A stretch of DNA of 64,000 nt, taken from positions 890,501-954,500 of the forward strand of contig NZ_CP020330.1 in assembly GCF_002043005.1 (NCBI RefSeq), given 5' to 3'. Source of the DNA: Martelella mediterranea DSM 17316. Lineage in GTDB: Bacteria; Pseudomonadota; Alphaproteobacteria; Rhizobiales; Rhizobiaceae. Below, piece by piece: positions 45,029 to 53,341 of the stretch; positions within the stretch are counted from its first letter, which is position 1, and each line of letters begins with the position of its first letter. The notes beneath the pieces are model-generated. The model worked only from the letters and a program-made list of their open reading frames with translations, had not been told where the DNA came from and made no database searches. The translations under genes were made by a program, and so were the position numbers.

Positions 45029-46285
45029 ATGCGTTTGAATTTTGCGAAAAGTGCAGCCGTTATCGCGATCGTCGCGGCCTCGGCTTCGGCGACTTCCGTG
45101 AAGGCAGAGGACGTGGAAGTTCTGCACTGGTGGACGTCCGGCGGTGAAGCCTCGGCGCTCAACGTGCTGAAGGAAAACCTGCAGGATCAGGGCATCGGCT
45201 GGCAGGATATGCCGGTTGCAGGCGGCGGCGGCGAACAGGCCATGACCGTGCTGCGCGCCCGGGTGACCGCCGGCAACCCGCCAGCGGCCGTGCAGATGCT
45301 TGGCTTCGACATCACCGATTGGGCACAGGAAGGCGCACTTGCCAACCTGAATGACATCGCGGCGGAGGAAAACTGGGACGAGGTGGTTCCGCAAGCGCTG
45401 CAGAAGTTCTCGAAATATGATGGCAACTGGGTCGCGGCACCCGTGAACGTCCACTCCACCAACTGGGTATGGGCCAACAAGAAGATTCTTGACGAACTCG
45501 GCATCGAACAGCCCCAGAACTGGGATGAGCTGGTTGCAGCCCTCGACAAGGTCAAGGCCTCCGGCAAGGTGGCGATCGCCCATGGCGGCCAGCCCTGGCA
45601 GGATGCCACCATCTTCGACGCCGTGGTGATGGCGACCGGCGGGCCAGAATTTTACCAGGCCTCGATGATCGATCTCGATCCGGAAGCCCTCGGCTCCGAC
45701 ACGATGAAGGAAGTCTTCGACCGCATGACCGTTCTGCGCGGCTATGTCGACGACAACTTCTCCGGCCGCGACTGGAACCTGGCCTCGGCCATGGTCATCA
45801 ACGACGAAGCCGCCTTCCAGTTCATGGGCGACTGGGCCAAGGGCGAGTTTCTCAAGGCCGGCCTGACGCCGGGCGAGGATTTCCTGTGCTTCCGCTTCCC
45901 CGGCACGCAGGATCAGGTCACCTTCAACTCCGACCAGTTCGCCTTCTTCAACCAGGGCGACGAGCCGACGGCACAGCAGGTGGCGCTCGCCAAGGCGATC
46001 ATGTCGCCGGAATTCCAGTCGGCCTTCAACGTCGTCAAGGGTTCGGTTCCGGCCCGCACGGATGTATCCGACGCCGATTTCGACGCCTGCGGCAAGCAGG
46101 GCATGAAGGATCTGGCGGCGGCTTCGTCGTCGGGCAACCTGTTCGGCTCCATGGCCCACGGCCACGCCAACCCGGCCTCGGTCAAGAACGCGATGTACGA
46201 CGTGATCACCGCCCAGTTCAACGGCGAGTATGATTCCGAAACGGCAACGGACGAGCTGGTGACGGCGGTTCAGATCGCTCAGTAA
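45029..46285 (+). CDS. Sugar ABC importer extracellular solute-binding protein
   Basis: A 418-residue periplasmic receptor. Residues 1-26 form a signal peptide ending VKA. The mature start [24 protein letters not shown] and [29 protein letters not shown] are like the glucose/mannose-type family 1 binding proteins. AGGAGG precedes the ATG. Four further importer genes follow in the operon. The receptor's resemblance to glucose-binding proteins is a hint only about ligand class. Confidence 0.92.
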   Translation: MRLNFAKSAAVIAIVAASASATSVKAEDVEVLHWWTSGGEASALNVLKENLQDQGIGWQDMPVAGGGGEQAMTVLRARVTAGNPPAAVQMLGFDITDWAQEGALANLNDIAAEENWDEVVPQALQKFSKYDGNWVAAPVNVHSTNWVWANKKILDELGIEQPQNWDELVAALDKVKASGKVAIAHGGQPWQDATIFDAVVMATGGPEFYQASMIDLDPEALGSDTMKEVFDRMTVLRGYVDDNFSGRDWNLASAMVINDEAAFQFMGDWAKGEFLKAGLTPGEDFLCFRFPGTQDQVTFNSDQFAFFNQGDEPTAQQVALAKAIMSPEFQSAFNVVKGSVPARTDVSDADFDACGKQGMKDLAAASSSGNLFGSMAHGHANPASVKNAMYDVITAQFNGEYDSETATDELVTAVQIAQ

Positions 46286-46288
46286 CGA

Positions 46289-46325
46289 AGAATGCCGAGG
46301 GTGCCTGAAGCGCCCTCGGCATTCT
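46289..46325 (+). promoter_or_regulatory. Strong intercistronic hairpin after the binding-protein gene
   Basis: A perfect 13-base-pair stem (AGAATGCCGAGGG at 46289-46301, CCCTCGGCATTCT at 46313-46325) with an 11-base loop begins 3 bases after the stop. There is no T run, so 3'-end protection of the binding-protein message or partial termination are the likely roles. Confidence 0.75.
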
Positions 46326-46667
46326 GCTGCATCGGCTGGTCCGCCCGGGTGCGCTTCCTCATTCGCAATAGTGTAAAAGCCTGAGCCTTGCCGCTTGCGC
46401 CAACTATTCTCTCCCGCCTCCGGGAGAGATGCCCCGAAAGGGGCAGTGAGGGTGAAGCAGCATTTCAAAACGTGAGGGCGTTCAAGGGGATACTCTCCCC
46501 CTCACTGTCGCTTTCGCGACATCTCTCCCCTCCGGGGCGAGAAGGTTTGGGGGCTTTGCGGCAACGAGACGGCAAAGCTTTTGAAGGAAGAGGCGCGCCA
46601 GCGCTTGCAAGGCAAACAACAAAACATCGGCGAACCCCGAGCGGTTTCGCCAATCCGGAGGGTTTGA
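46326..46667. other. Intergenic region between the binding-protein and permease genes
   Basis: Together with the preceding hairpin this is a 382-base gap inside an operon. Its main content is palindromic element copy B (46407-46543). The bases from 46544 to 46667 hold no recognisable gene; they lead to the permease ATG. Confidence 0.5.
46407..46543. repeat. Rhizobial-type palindromic intergenic element, copy B
   Basis: About 137 bases with the same ordered parts as copy A at 42455: a terminal hairpin (CTCCCGCCTCCGGGAG), GCCCCGAAAGGGGC, a CAGTGAGGGTGAA / CCCTCACTG long-range pair, and TGTCGCTTTCGCGACA, ending with a terminal hairpin CCCCTCCGGGG. The stems are kept while bases differ from copy A. 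Confidence 0.8.
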
Positions 46668-47570
46668 ATGGCTTCGTCCGCACAGAGAAGCGGGAGAGCG
46701 GGGGATTTTCTACGCGATGCCCTGCCGAAGATCGTGCTCAGTCCGTCGCTGGCGATGGTGCTGATCTTCGTCTACGGCTTCATCGCCTTCACCGTCTATC
46801 TCTCCTTTACCGACAGCCGCATCCTGCCGAGCTTCGATCTCGTCGGCTGGAAGAACTACATCAACCTGTTCCGGCTCCGCGCCTGGACGATCGCGATAAA
46901 GAATGTCGCGATCTTCGGCTCGCTCTATATCGTGTTCTGCTGCGCGATCGGGCTGATGCTGGCGATCTTCCTCGACCAGAAAATCCGGGCCGAGGGCTTC
47001 ATCCGCTCGATCTACCTCTATCCGATGGCGCTGTCCTTCATCGTTACCGGCACGGCCTGGAAATGGTTTCTCGATCCAGGCATCGGCCTTGAGGCGGTGA
47101 TGCATTCCTGGGGCTGGACCAGCTTCCAGTTCAACTGGATCAAGTCCAATCAGATGGCGATCTACACGATCGTGATCGCCGCCGTATGGCAGACCTCCGG
47201 CTTCGTCATGGCAATGTTTCTGGCGGGCCTGCGCGGCATTGACGGCGAGGTGCTGAAGGCCGCCCAGATCGACGGCGCGTCCAACTTCTCGCTCTACCGC
47301 CGCATCGTCATTCCGCAGCTTCGCCCCGCCTTCATGTCGGCCATCGTGGTGCTCGCCCATATGGCGATCAAATCCTACGACCTCGTGATCGCGCTGACCG
47401 GCGGCGGGCCGGGGAGGGCGACCGAACTGCCGGCGACCTTCATGTATTCCTACACCTTCACCCGCAACCAGATGGGCATCGGCGCCGCGTCCGCCGTGAT
47501 CATGCTGATGTCGGTCGCGGCGATCATGGTGCCCTATCTCTGGTCGGAACTGAGGGAGAAGAAGCAATGA
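46668..47570 (+). CDS. Sugar ABC importer permease (MalF type)
   Basis: A 300-residue permease with six helices. The EAA loop is EVLKAAQIDGASNFSLYRRIVIPQLRPAF near residues 200-225. Works with the permease that follows, whose ATG overlaps its TGA (ATGA), and the ATPase at 48454. Confidence 0.92.
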   Translation: MASSAQRSGRAGDFLRDALPKIVLSPSLAMVLIFVYGFIAFTVYLSFTDSRILPSFDLVGWKNYINLFRLRAWTIAIKNVAIFGSLYIVFCCAIGLMLAIFLDQKIRAEGFIRSIYLYPMALSFIVTGTAWKWFLDPGIGLEAVMHSWGWTSFQFNWIKSNQMAIYTIVIAAVWQTSGFVMAMFLAGLRGIDGEVLKAAQIDGASNFSLYRRIVIPQLRPAFMSAIVVLAHMAIKSYDLVIALTGGGPGRATELPATFMYSYTFTRNQMGIGAASAVIMLMSVAAIMVPYLWSELREKKQ

Positions 47571-48448
47571 GCAGCAATGCTTCCACTCAAGTTGTCTCGA
47601 CGGGCCGCACCGCACGGTTCTTCATATACACCGTGCTCCTGATCTTCTGCCTCTATTACCTGCTGCCGCTCTATGTGATGGTGGTCAACTCGCTCAAGCC
47701 GCTCCGCGAAATCCAGGCCGGCGGGATGATGAACCTGCCCGAGGCGCTGACCTTCGAGCCGTGGAAAAGCGCATGGTCGACGGCGCAGATCGGCGTGCAG
47801 GCCACGGGTCTCAAGCCCTATTTCTGGAACTCGATCCAGATGGTGGTGCCGGCCGTGGCGATCTCCACCGTGCTCGGCGCGCTCAACGGTTATGTGCTGA
47901 CCAAATGGCAGTTCCGCGGCCACAACATCATCTTCGGCCTGCTGCTGTTTGCCTGCTTCATTCCGTTCCAGATCGTGCTGATCCCGATGGCGCGCATTCT
48001 CGGCATTATCGGGCTCGCGGGCTCGGTGCCGGGGCTGATCTTCGTGCATCTGGTCTACGGCATCGGCTTCTCGACGCTTTATTTCCGCAATTACTACGCC
48101 CAGTTCCCGAGCGAGCTGGTGCGCGCGGCGATGATCGACGGCGCGGGCTTCTTCACCATCTTCCGGCGCATCCTGCTGCCGTCCTCCGGGCCGATCGCGG
48201 TGGTCTGCATCATCTGGCAGTTCACAAATATCTGGAACGACTTCCTGTTCGGCGCCTCGTTCTCCGATTTCAACAGCCAGCCGATGACGGTGGCGCTCAA
48301 CAATCTCGTCCAATCGTCGACCGGGGTGAAGGAATACAATGTCCATTTCGCCGGCGCGATCATGGCGGCGATGCCGACATTGCTCGTCTACATCGTCGCC
48401 GGACGCTATTTCGTACGCGGCCTGATGGCCGGCAGCGTTAAGGGTTAA
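47567..48448 (+). CDS. Sugar ABC importer permease (MalG type)
   Basis: A 293-residue permease with six helices and the docking loop ELVRAAMIDGAGFFTIFRRILLPSSGPI near residues 185-210. The opening VLLIFCLYYLLPLYVMVVNSLKPLREI is standard for MalG-type subunits. Five bases separate it from the ATPase gene. Confidence 0.92.
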   Translation: MSSNASTQVVSTGRTARFFIYTVLLIFCLYYLLPLYVMVVNSLKPLREIQAGGMMNLPEALTFEPWKSAWSTAQIGVQATGLKPYFWNSIQMVVPAVAISTVLGALNGYVLTKWQFRGHNIIFGLLLFACFIPFQIVLIPMARILGIIGLAGSVPGLIFVHLVYGIGFSTLYFRNYYAQFPSELVRAAMIDGAGFFTIFRRILLPSSGPIAVVCIIWQFTNIWNDFLFGASFSDFNSQPMTVALNNLVQSSTGVKEYNVHFAGAIMAAMPTLLVYIVAGRYFVRGLMAGSVKG

Positions 48449-48453
48449 GGCCA

Positions 48454-49563
48454 ATGGGTTTTCTGAAAATTGACAAGGTCACCAAGAGCTTCGGTTCCCT
48501 GACCGTCCTGCACCAGACCGATATCGAGGTCGAGGAGGGCGAATTCCTCGTGCTCGTCGGCCCGTCGGGCTGCGGCAAGTCCACGCTATTGAACATGATC
48601 GCCGGCCTCGAGCCGGTCTCCTCCGGCGATATCGTGATCAACGGCCGCTCGATGAACGGCGTGCGCCCGGCCGACCGCAACATCGCCATGGTGTTCCAGT
48701 CCTACGCGCTCTATCCGAACATGAATGTCGGCGAGAACATTTCCTTCGGGCTCGAAATGCACGGCGTGCCGAAGGAAGAACGTGAAAAGGCGATCGACAG
48801 CGTCGCCGATCTCCTGCAGATCAAGCACCTTCTGAAGCGCAAGCCCGGCCAGCTTTCCGGCGGCCAGCGCCAGCGCGTGGCCATGGGCCGGGCGCTGGTG
48901 CGCGATCCGGACGTGTTCCTGTTCGACGAGCCGCTGTCGAACCTCGACGCCAAGCTGCGCGTCGACATGCGCACCGAGATCAAGAAGCTTCACCAGAAGC
49001 TCGGCACCACCATCGTCTACGTCACCCACGACCAGATCGAGGCGTTGACGCTGTCGACCCGGATCGCGGTGATGTTCGGCGGCCATGTCCAGCAGCTCGG
49101 CACGCCGAAGGAAATCTACGACAATCCGGCCAACATGTTCGTGGCGGGCTTCATGGGCTCGCCGTCGATGAACCTGTTTCCGGCGAAGGTTGCGGTCAAG
49201 GACGGCAAGGCGATCGCGAAGTTCCCGCTTGCCGATGGCAGCGATGCCGAATTGCCCTTCCCCGAGGGGGCGATGACCGATCATGACGGCCGCGACATCA
49301 TCCTTGGCATCCGGCCGGAGGCGATCACCGACAAGCTCGGCGCTGACCGTTCGTCGAATGCCGTGCACACTATAAAGGCCAGGGTCGAGGTGACGGAGCC
49401 GGCCGGATCGGACACCTATGTCGTCGCCGAAATGGGCGGCAAGGAAGTCACCGCCCGGTTCCGCGCCGATGTCGAGGTCAAGCCGGGCGATACCTTCTCC
49501 TTCGCCGTCAACATGGACAAGGCGGTCGCCTTCGATCCGGAAACCGAACAGCGGCTAAAATAG
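48454..49563 (+). CDS. Sugar ABC importer ATP-binding protein (UgpC/MalK type)
   Basis: A 369-residue ATPase: Walker [13 protein letters not shown] near residue 36, signature [14 protein letters not shown], Walker [16 protein letters not shown] and a C-terminal regulatory domain from about 240. It drives the preceding permeases. The paralogue at 17726 serves the other operon. Confidence 0.93.
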   Translation: MGFLKIDKVTKSFGSLTVLHQTDIEVEEGEFLVLVGPSGCGKSTLLNMIAGLEPVSSGDIVINGRSMNGVRPADRNIAMVFQSYALYPNMNVGENISFGLEMHGVPKEEREKAIDSVADLLQIKHLLKRKPGQLSGGQRQRVAMGRALVRDPDVFLFDEPLSNLDAKLRVDMRTEIKKLHQKLGTTIVYVTHDQIEALTLSTRIAVMFGGHVQQLGTPKEIYDNPANMFVAGFMGSPSMNLFPAKVAVKDGKAIAKFPLADGSDAELPFPEGAMTDHDGRDIILGIRPEAITDKLGADRSSNAVHTIKARVEVTEPAGSDTYVVAEMGGKEVTARFRADVEVKPGDTFSFAVNMDKAVAFDPETEQRLK

Positions 49564-49565
49564 CA

Positions 49566-51050
49566 ATGCGTCGCACGCCTGATGTGGTCATTATCGGCTC
49601 CGGCATGGGCGGGGCGACGCTTGCCGCAAGCCTCGCGCCCACCGGGGCAGACATCCTGATCCTGGAACGCGGGCATCAGATTCCGGACGACGCGCCGGCC
49701 CGCGATCCCGACCGGATCTACAGAAACAGCGCCTTCCGCTCGGACGAGACCTGGCTGGACGAGACCGGCAAGCCGTTCTCGCCCGGCAATTATTACAATG
49801 TCGGCGGCAATACCAAGCTTTATGGCGCGGTGCTCTACCGCTATCGCCGGCAGGATTTCCAGGCGATGGAACATCTCGGCGGCATCTCTCCCGCATGGCC
49901 GTTTCCCTATGAGACGCTCGCGCCCTATTACGATGCCGCCGAGGCGCTCTATCAGGTGCGCGGCGATTTCACCGAGGACCCGACCGAGCCGCCCCATGCC
50001 GGGCCATACCCTTATCCCGCCGTACCGGACGAGCCGGCGCTCGCGGCCGTTCGCCGCCGGCTGGAGAAGGCGGGGCTGCACCCGGCGGCGCTGCCGCTCG
50101 GCGTCGATCTCGACCGCTGGCTTTCCCATGGCAATGACGGCTGGGACGGCTATCCCGATACCCGCTCCGGCAAGATGGACGCGGAGACTTGTGGCCTTGC
50201 AGCCGCATTGTCTCATAACAATGCGCGCATGGAGACCGGTGCCCGCGTGACCCATATGACGGCCGCCCCCGATCGCGGCCGGATCGCAAGCGTCACCTAT
50301 GAACAGGCCGGCGAGACGGTCACGGTGACGCCGAAGATCGTGGCGCTGGCAGCCGGCGCGGTGCAGACCGCCGCGCTTCTTCTGAAATCCGGCCTTGCCA
50401 ATTCCTCCGGCGCGGTCGGCCGCCACTTCATGAACCACAATGCCACGGCGATGATTGCTTACGACCCGCGTTTTCATAATGACGCGGTCTACCAGAAGAC
50501 CTTCGCGATCAATGACTGGTATCTCGCCGACGGCGATAACGGCCCGCCGCTCGGCAATGTGCAATTGCTCGGCCGCGTGGTGCCGAAGATCCTGAAGGCG
50601 ACCACGCCTTCCATGCCGATGGCGCTCGCAACCCATCTTTCGCGCCATTCGGTTGATTTCTACGCAATCTCCGAGGACCTGCCGGACCCGGAAAGCCGGG
50701 TGGTGCTGAACGGCAACGACATCCAGCTCCTGTGGCGGCGCTCCAATATGGAGGCGCACAACCGGCTGGTGAAGCGGATGAAGCAGGCGCTGCGGCGCGC
50801 CGGCTTTCCCGTCGTGCTCTCGCGCCTGTTCGATGGCCGCGTGCCCTCGCACCAGTGCGGCACGGCGCGGCTCGGCGATGATCCGGCGACCGCCGTGCTC
50901 GATCCCGATTGCCGCAGTTTCGACCATGACAACCTCTATGTCACCGATGCATCGGCGCTGCCGACCTCTGCCGCCGTCAACCCGTCGCTGACGGTTGCGG
51001 CGCTGGCGCTGAAGGCAGGCGACGCCATCAAACGGGAGCTTGCGTCATGA
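49566..51050 (+). CDS. GMC-family oxidoreductase
   Basis: A 494-residue flavoprotein. FAD-binding GSGMGGA is at residues about 12-18, a GGNTKLYGAVLYRYR segment follows at about 80, and the C-terminal part has SHQCGTARLG and a VNPSLTVAALALKAG end. It resembles the GMC sugar/polyol dehydrogenases rather than BetA. There is no signal peptide and no subunit-3 gene next to it, unlike the GMC pair at 21456-23526. It probably oxidises the imported compound; acceptor unknown. Confidence 0.85.
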   Translation: MRRTPDVVIIGSGMGGATLAASLAPTGADILILERGHQIPDDAPARDPDRIYRNSAFRSDETWLDETGKPFSPGNYYNVGGNTKLYGAVLYRYRRQDFQAMEHLGGISPAWPFPYETLAPYYDAAEALYQVRGDFTEDPTEPPHAGPYPYPAVPDEPALAAVRRRLEKAGLHPAALPLGVDLDRWLSHGNDGWDGYPDTRSGKMDAETCGLAAALSHNNARMETGARVTHMTAAPDRGRIASVTYEQAGETVTVTPKIVALAAGAVQTAALLLKSGLANSSGAVGRHFMNHNATAMIAYDPRFHNDAVYQKTFAINDWYLADGDNGPPLGNVQLLGRVVPKILKATTPSMPMALATHLSRHSVDFYAISEDLPDPESRVVLNGNDIQLLWRRSNMEAHNRLVKRMKQALRRAGFPVVLSRLFDGRVPSHQCGTARLGDDPATAVLDPDCRSFDHDNLYVTDASALPTSAAVNPSLTVAALALKAGDAIKRELAS

Positions 51051-51799
51051 AAACCGCGCTGATCACCGGCGGCCAGCAGGGCATCGGCCTCGGCATCGCC
51101 AGGGCCTTGGCCGACGCGGGCTATGCCGTCGCGATCGCAGCCGAGGCCGATCCCGACAACCCGGTCGTCCAGGATGCGCTCGCGTTCCTTGGCCCCAAGG
51201 CCCGCTACTATCGCCACGACGTGCGCGACATCGCCGCGATCCCGACCCTTCTGGACCGGCTGGAGGACGATCTCGGTCCGCTCACCACCTTCGTCTCCAA
51301 TGCCGGCGTCGGCGCGCCGATCCGCGGCGACATGCTGGACCTGTCGCCGGAAAACTTCGATTTCGTAATGGCGGTGAACCTGAAGGGCGCCTTCTTCCTC
51401 GCCCAGGAAGCGGCAAAGCGGATGCTCGGCCATGATGAGGGCTACCGCTCGATCATCTTCATCACCTCGGTCAGTGCCGAGATGGTCTCGATCGAGCGCG
51501 CCGAATACTGCATTTCCAAGGCAGCCGCCGCAATGGCAGCAAAACTGTTCGCGGCCCGGCTGGCCTCAGAGAATATCGGCGTGTTCGACATCCGCCCCGG
51601 CATCATCGAAACCGGCATGACGGCGGGCGTGAAGGACAAATACACCGCCCGCATCGAAGCCGGCCTCGTCCCTGCCGCCCGCTGGGGCACGCCCGACGAC
51701 ATCGCCAGCGCCGTGCTGCCGCTCGCCGAGGGCCGCCTCGCCTTCGCCACCGGTTCGGTGATCGCGGCCGATGGCGGGCTCTCGATTTCAAGACTGTGA
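51047..51799 (+). CDS. Short-chain dehydrogenase/reductase
   Basis: A 250-residue SDR. The cofactor motif is TGGQQGIG (residues about 7-14), then NAG in SNAGVGAP, catalytic Ser in ITSVSAEMV and the YxxxK pair in EYCISKAAA. It is called 3-ketoacyl-ACP reductase in many genomes, but in a sugar/polyol operon it more likely interconverts a hydroxyl and a ketone on the pathway intermediate. Its ATG overlaps the GMC stop as ATGA. The last gene of the operon, before a clear terminator. Confidence 0.9.
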   Translation: MKTALITGGQQGIGLGIARALADAGYAVAIAAEADPDNPVVQDALAFLGPKARYYRHDVRDIAAIPTLLDRLEDDLGPLTTFVSNAGVGAPIRGDMLDLSPENFDFVMAVNLKGAFFLAQEAAKRMLGHDEGYRSIIFITSVSAEMVSIERAEYCISKAAAAMAAKLFAARLASENIGVFDIRPGIIETGMTAGVKDKYTARIEAGLVPAARWGTPDDIASAVLPLAEGRLAFATGSVIAADGGLSISRL

Positions 51800-51808
51800 G
51801 GCAAAACA

Positions 51809-51834
51809 AAAAAGCCCGGCGAACCGGGCTTTTT
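51809..51834 (+). terminator. Rho-independent terminator of the 39822-51799 operon
   Basis: An 11-base-pair stem (AAAAAGCCCGG at 51809-51819, CCGGGCTTTTT at 51824-51834) with a CGAA loop, 9 bases after the SDR stop. It also faces the tRNA gene and may serve both strands. Confidence 0.92.
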
Positions 51835-51876
51835 GCGGCGTTTCTGAACATCCACGGACGTTCCGAAACATGAAAT

Positions 51877-51963
51877 TGGTGCCCAGAAGAGGACTCGAAC
51901 CTCCACACCCTTGCGAGTACCAGCACCTGAAGCTGGCGCGTCTACCAATTCCGCCATCTGGGC
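51877..51963 (-). tRNA. tRNA-Leu (anticodon CAG)
   Basis: Read on the minus strand, an 87-base class II tRNA with acceptor arms GCCCAGA/TCTGGGC and an encoded ACCA end. The anticodon stem CCAGC/GCTGG encloses the loop TTCAGGT, giving anticodon CAG for the leucine codon CUG. The TpsiC arm is AGGTTCGAGTCCT, and a long variable arm as in leucine tRNAs is present. Confidence 0.95.
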
Positions 51964-52065
51964 AATGACGGCTCGTTTAAGAGGCGTGGCGGCATTAGTC
52001 AACGGGTATTTGACGTTTTCGCGACAAAAACTTCCGCGCCCCGGAAAGCGGATCGAGCATTGCCT

Positions 52066-52368
52066 TCAGTCTTGCGTTCCGGCGTCCCCAACCTTATCGA
52101 CGTGACCGAGATCGCGCTCCGGATCGACGATATCACGGACCCGCTGCTTGAGCTCCTTCGGCCCGGGAAAGCCGCCGTCGCGCTTGCGCTCCCAGATCAG
52201 TTCATCATCGACCCAGATCTCGAAAATGCCGCCGGTGCGCGGCTCGAGCGTGACCGAACCGATTTCGAGCGAGAAGGTCGAGAGCAGTTCCTGCGCCATC
52301 CATGCCGAACGCATCAGCCAGTTGCACATGCTGCAATAGACAATTCTGATCTTCGGCTTTTCCGCCAT
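52066..52368 (-). CDS. SelT/SelW/SelH-family thioredoxin-like protein
   Basis: A 100-residue protein of the selenoprotein W-like family, with Cys12-x-x-Cys15 in IVYCSMCNWLMRSAWMAQELL and the family segment GGIFEIWVDDELIWERKRDGGFPGPKELKQRVRD. Here the redox centre uses two cysteines rather than selenocysteine. The role of bacterial members is unknown; a thiol-redox function is assumed. It is a single gene between the tRNA and a lipoprotein gene. Confidence 0.88.
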   Translation of the reverse strand: MAEKPKIRIVYCSMCNWLMRSAWMAQELLSTFSLEIGSVTLEPRTGGIFEIWVDDELIWERKRDGGFPGPKELKQRVRDIVDPERDLGHVDKVGDAGTQD

Positions 52369-52630
52369 GCGCCGCCTCCTTTTCGCGTTTGCCTCTCAAT
52401 AGAACAGTTTCGGGTCCGGTGGATACCGGTTCATCGTCCGCGACAGCGGAAAACACAAGGACGTTTCGGCGCCTGCCGGGGTTGGTTTTGCGGCCATGAC
52501 GCGAAAGTGGGCAGTGAGCCTTCCATGCAACGGTGCGGCGGGGATGGAACCAAGTCAGCCCTCTTGCAGTTGATTTTTGAAGCCAGATAAGCCTTTCTTG
52601 TACCCGAACCGATTGCGAAAGAGCGCGCCC

Positions 52631-53167
52631 GTGAAAACGATCCCGATCCTGACCCTCGTCTGCTGCACAGTGCTTGCCGCGTCCTGCACCACCACGCCCC
52701 AGTCCGGACGTCTGCCTTCGACGCCGTCCGCGCCGCAGGCTCCCGTTTCCGCCGTCGATGGCGAATGGCGCGACAAGGACGGGATCATATCGCGCTTTGC
52801 CGGCGGCCGGTTCGAGACGCTTTCGGCCGACAGCAACACCACGCTTGCCATCGGCACCTACACCGAGACCGGCAATCTGATCGAAATCGAGCTGACCTCG
52901 GTGCTGCGCCGGACCCAGTCCAGGGTCAACTGCGCGCTTGTTGCTCCCTATCTGATGAACTGCACGCCGAGCCAGGGCGCGAAATTCTCGCTCTACAAGC
53001 CGAGCATGGCCCCCGTCGGCTTCACCCTGCCCGACCTCTCCCAGCAGGTGGCGAGCGCTCAATCCTCCCAGACGATGCCGGCCAACACGATGACGCCGCC
53101 GGCATCGATGCCGGCCGCCACGCCATCGGTGAATTTCTCCGGCGCAGGAACCGGCGGCAGTTTCTGA
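52631..53167 (+). CDS. Putative lipoprotein of unknown function
   Basis: A 178-residue protein starting with GTG. The N-terminus VKTIPILTLVCCTVLAASCTTTP is a lipoprotein signal peptide with the acylation cysteine at 19. The middle (about 45-125) holds a compact domain starting VDGEWRDKDGIISRFAGGRFETLSADSN, which has the look of outer-membrane lipoproteins with an AprI/Omp19-like fold, although I cannot name the family with certainty. The end is rich in Pro, Ser and Met. An earlier in-frame start at 52577 would add 18 residues and bury the signal. Confidence 0.65.
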   Translation: MKTIPILTLVCCTVLAASCTTTPQSGRLPSTPSAPQAPVSAVDGEWRDKDGIISRFAGGRFETLSADSNTTLAIGTYTETGNLIEIELTSVLRRTQSRVNCALVAPYLMNCTPSQGAKFSLYKPSMAPVGFTLPDLSQQVASAQSSQTMPANTMTPPASMPAATPSVNFSGAGTGGSF

Positions 53168-53193
53168 CAACGCGGTTTGGCGGCTCGCCTTTT

Positions 53194-53212
53194 CCCGGCC
53201 CGCGCGGCCGGG
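53194..53212 (+). terminator. Possible terminator hairpin after the lipoprotein gene
   Basis: CCCGGCC and GGCCGGG arms (7 bp) around CGCGC, 27 bases after the stop; the T run comes only about 9 bases later, so termination is uncertain. Confidence 0.45.
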
Positions 53213-53247
53213 AGGCCTGCTTTTATGGCTTGTCCTGAAATCGGCAC

Positions 53248-53287
53248 TTGACGCGACCGTTTAAAACGTCGTCACATTCCCATGTGA
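53248..53287 (+). promoter_or_regulatory. Upstream region of the nucleotidase gene: promoter-like TTGACG and inverted repeat
   Basis: TTGACG at 53248-53253 could be a -35 box. TCACAT (53272-53277) and ATGTGA (53282-53287) are perfect inverted arms around 4 bases. It may be an operator or a leader hairpin. No phosphate-box match was convincing. Confidence 0.35.
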
Positions 53288-53341
53288 AGTTAAGTGCCGG
53301 GCGGCAAGTGCCGCGTTTTTATTCTGCACCAGGAGTTTGCC

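Noticed and set aside
53271..53290. A Pho box upstream of the 5'-nucleotidase gene
   Set aside because: The inverted repeat TCACAT/ATGTGA does not fit the tandem CTGTCAT layout of PhoB sites.
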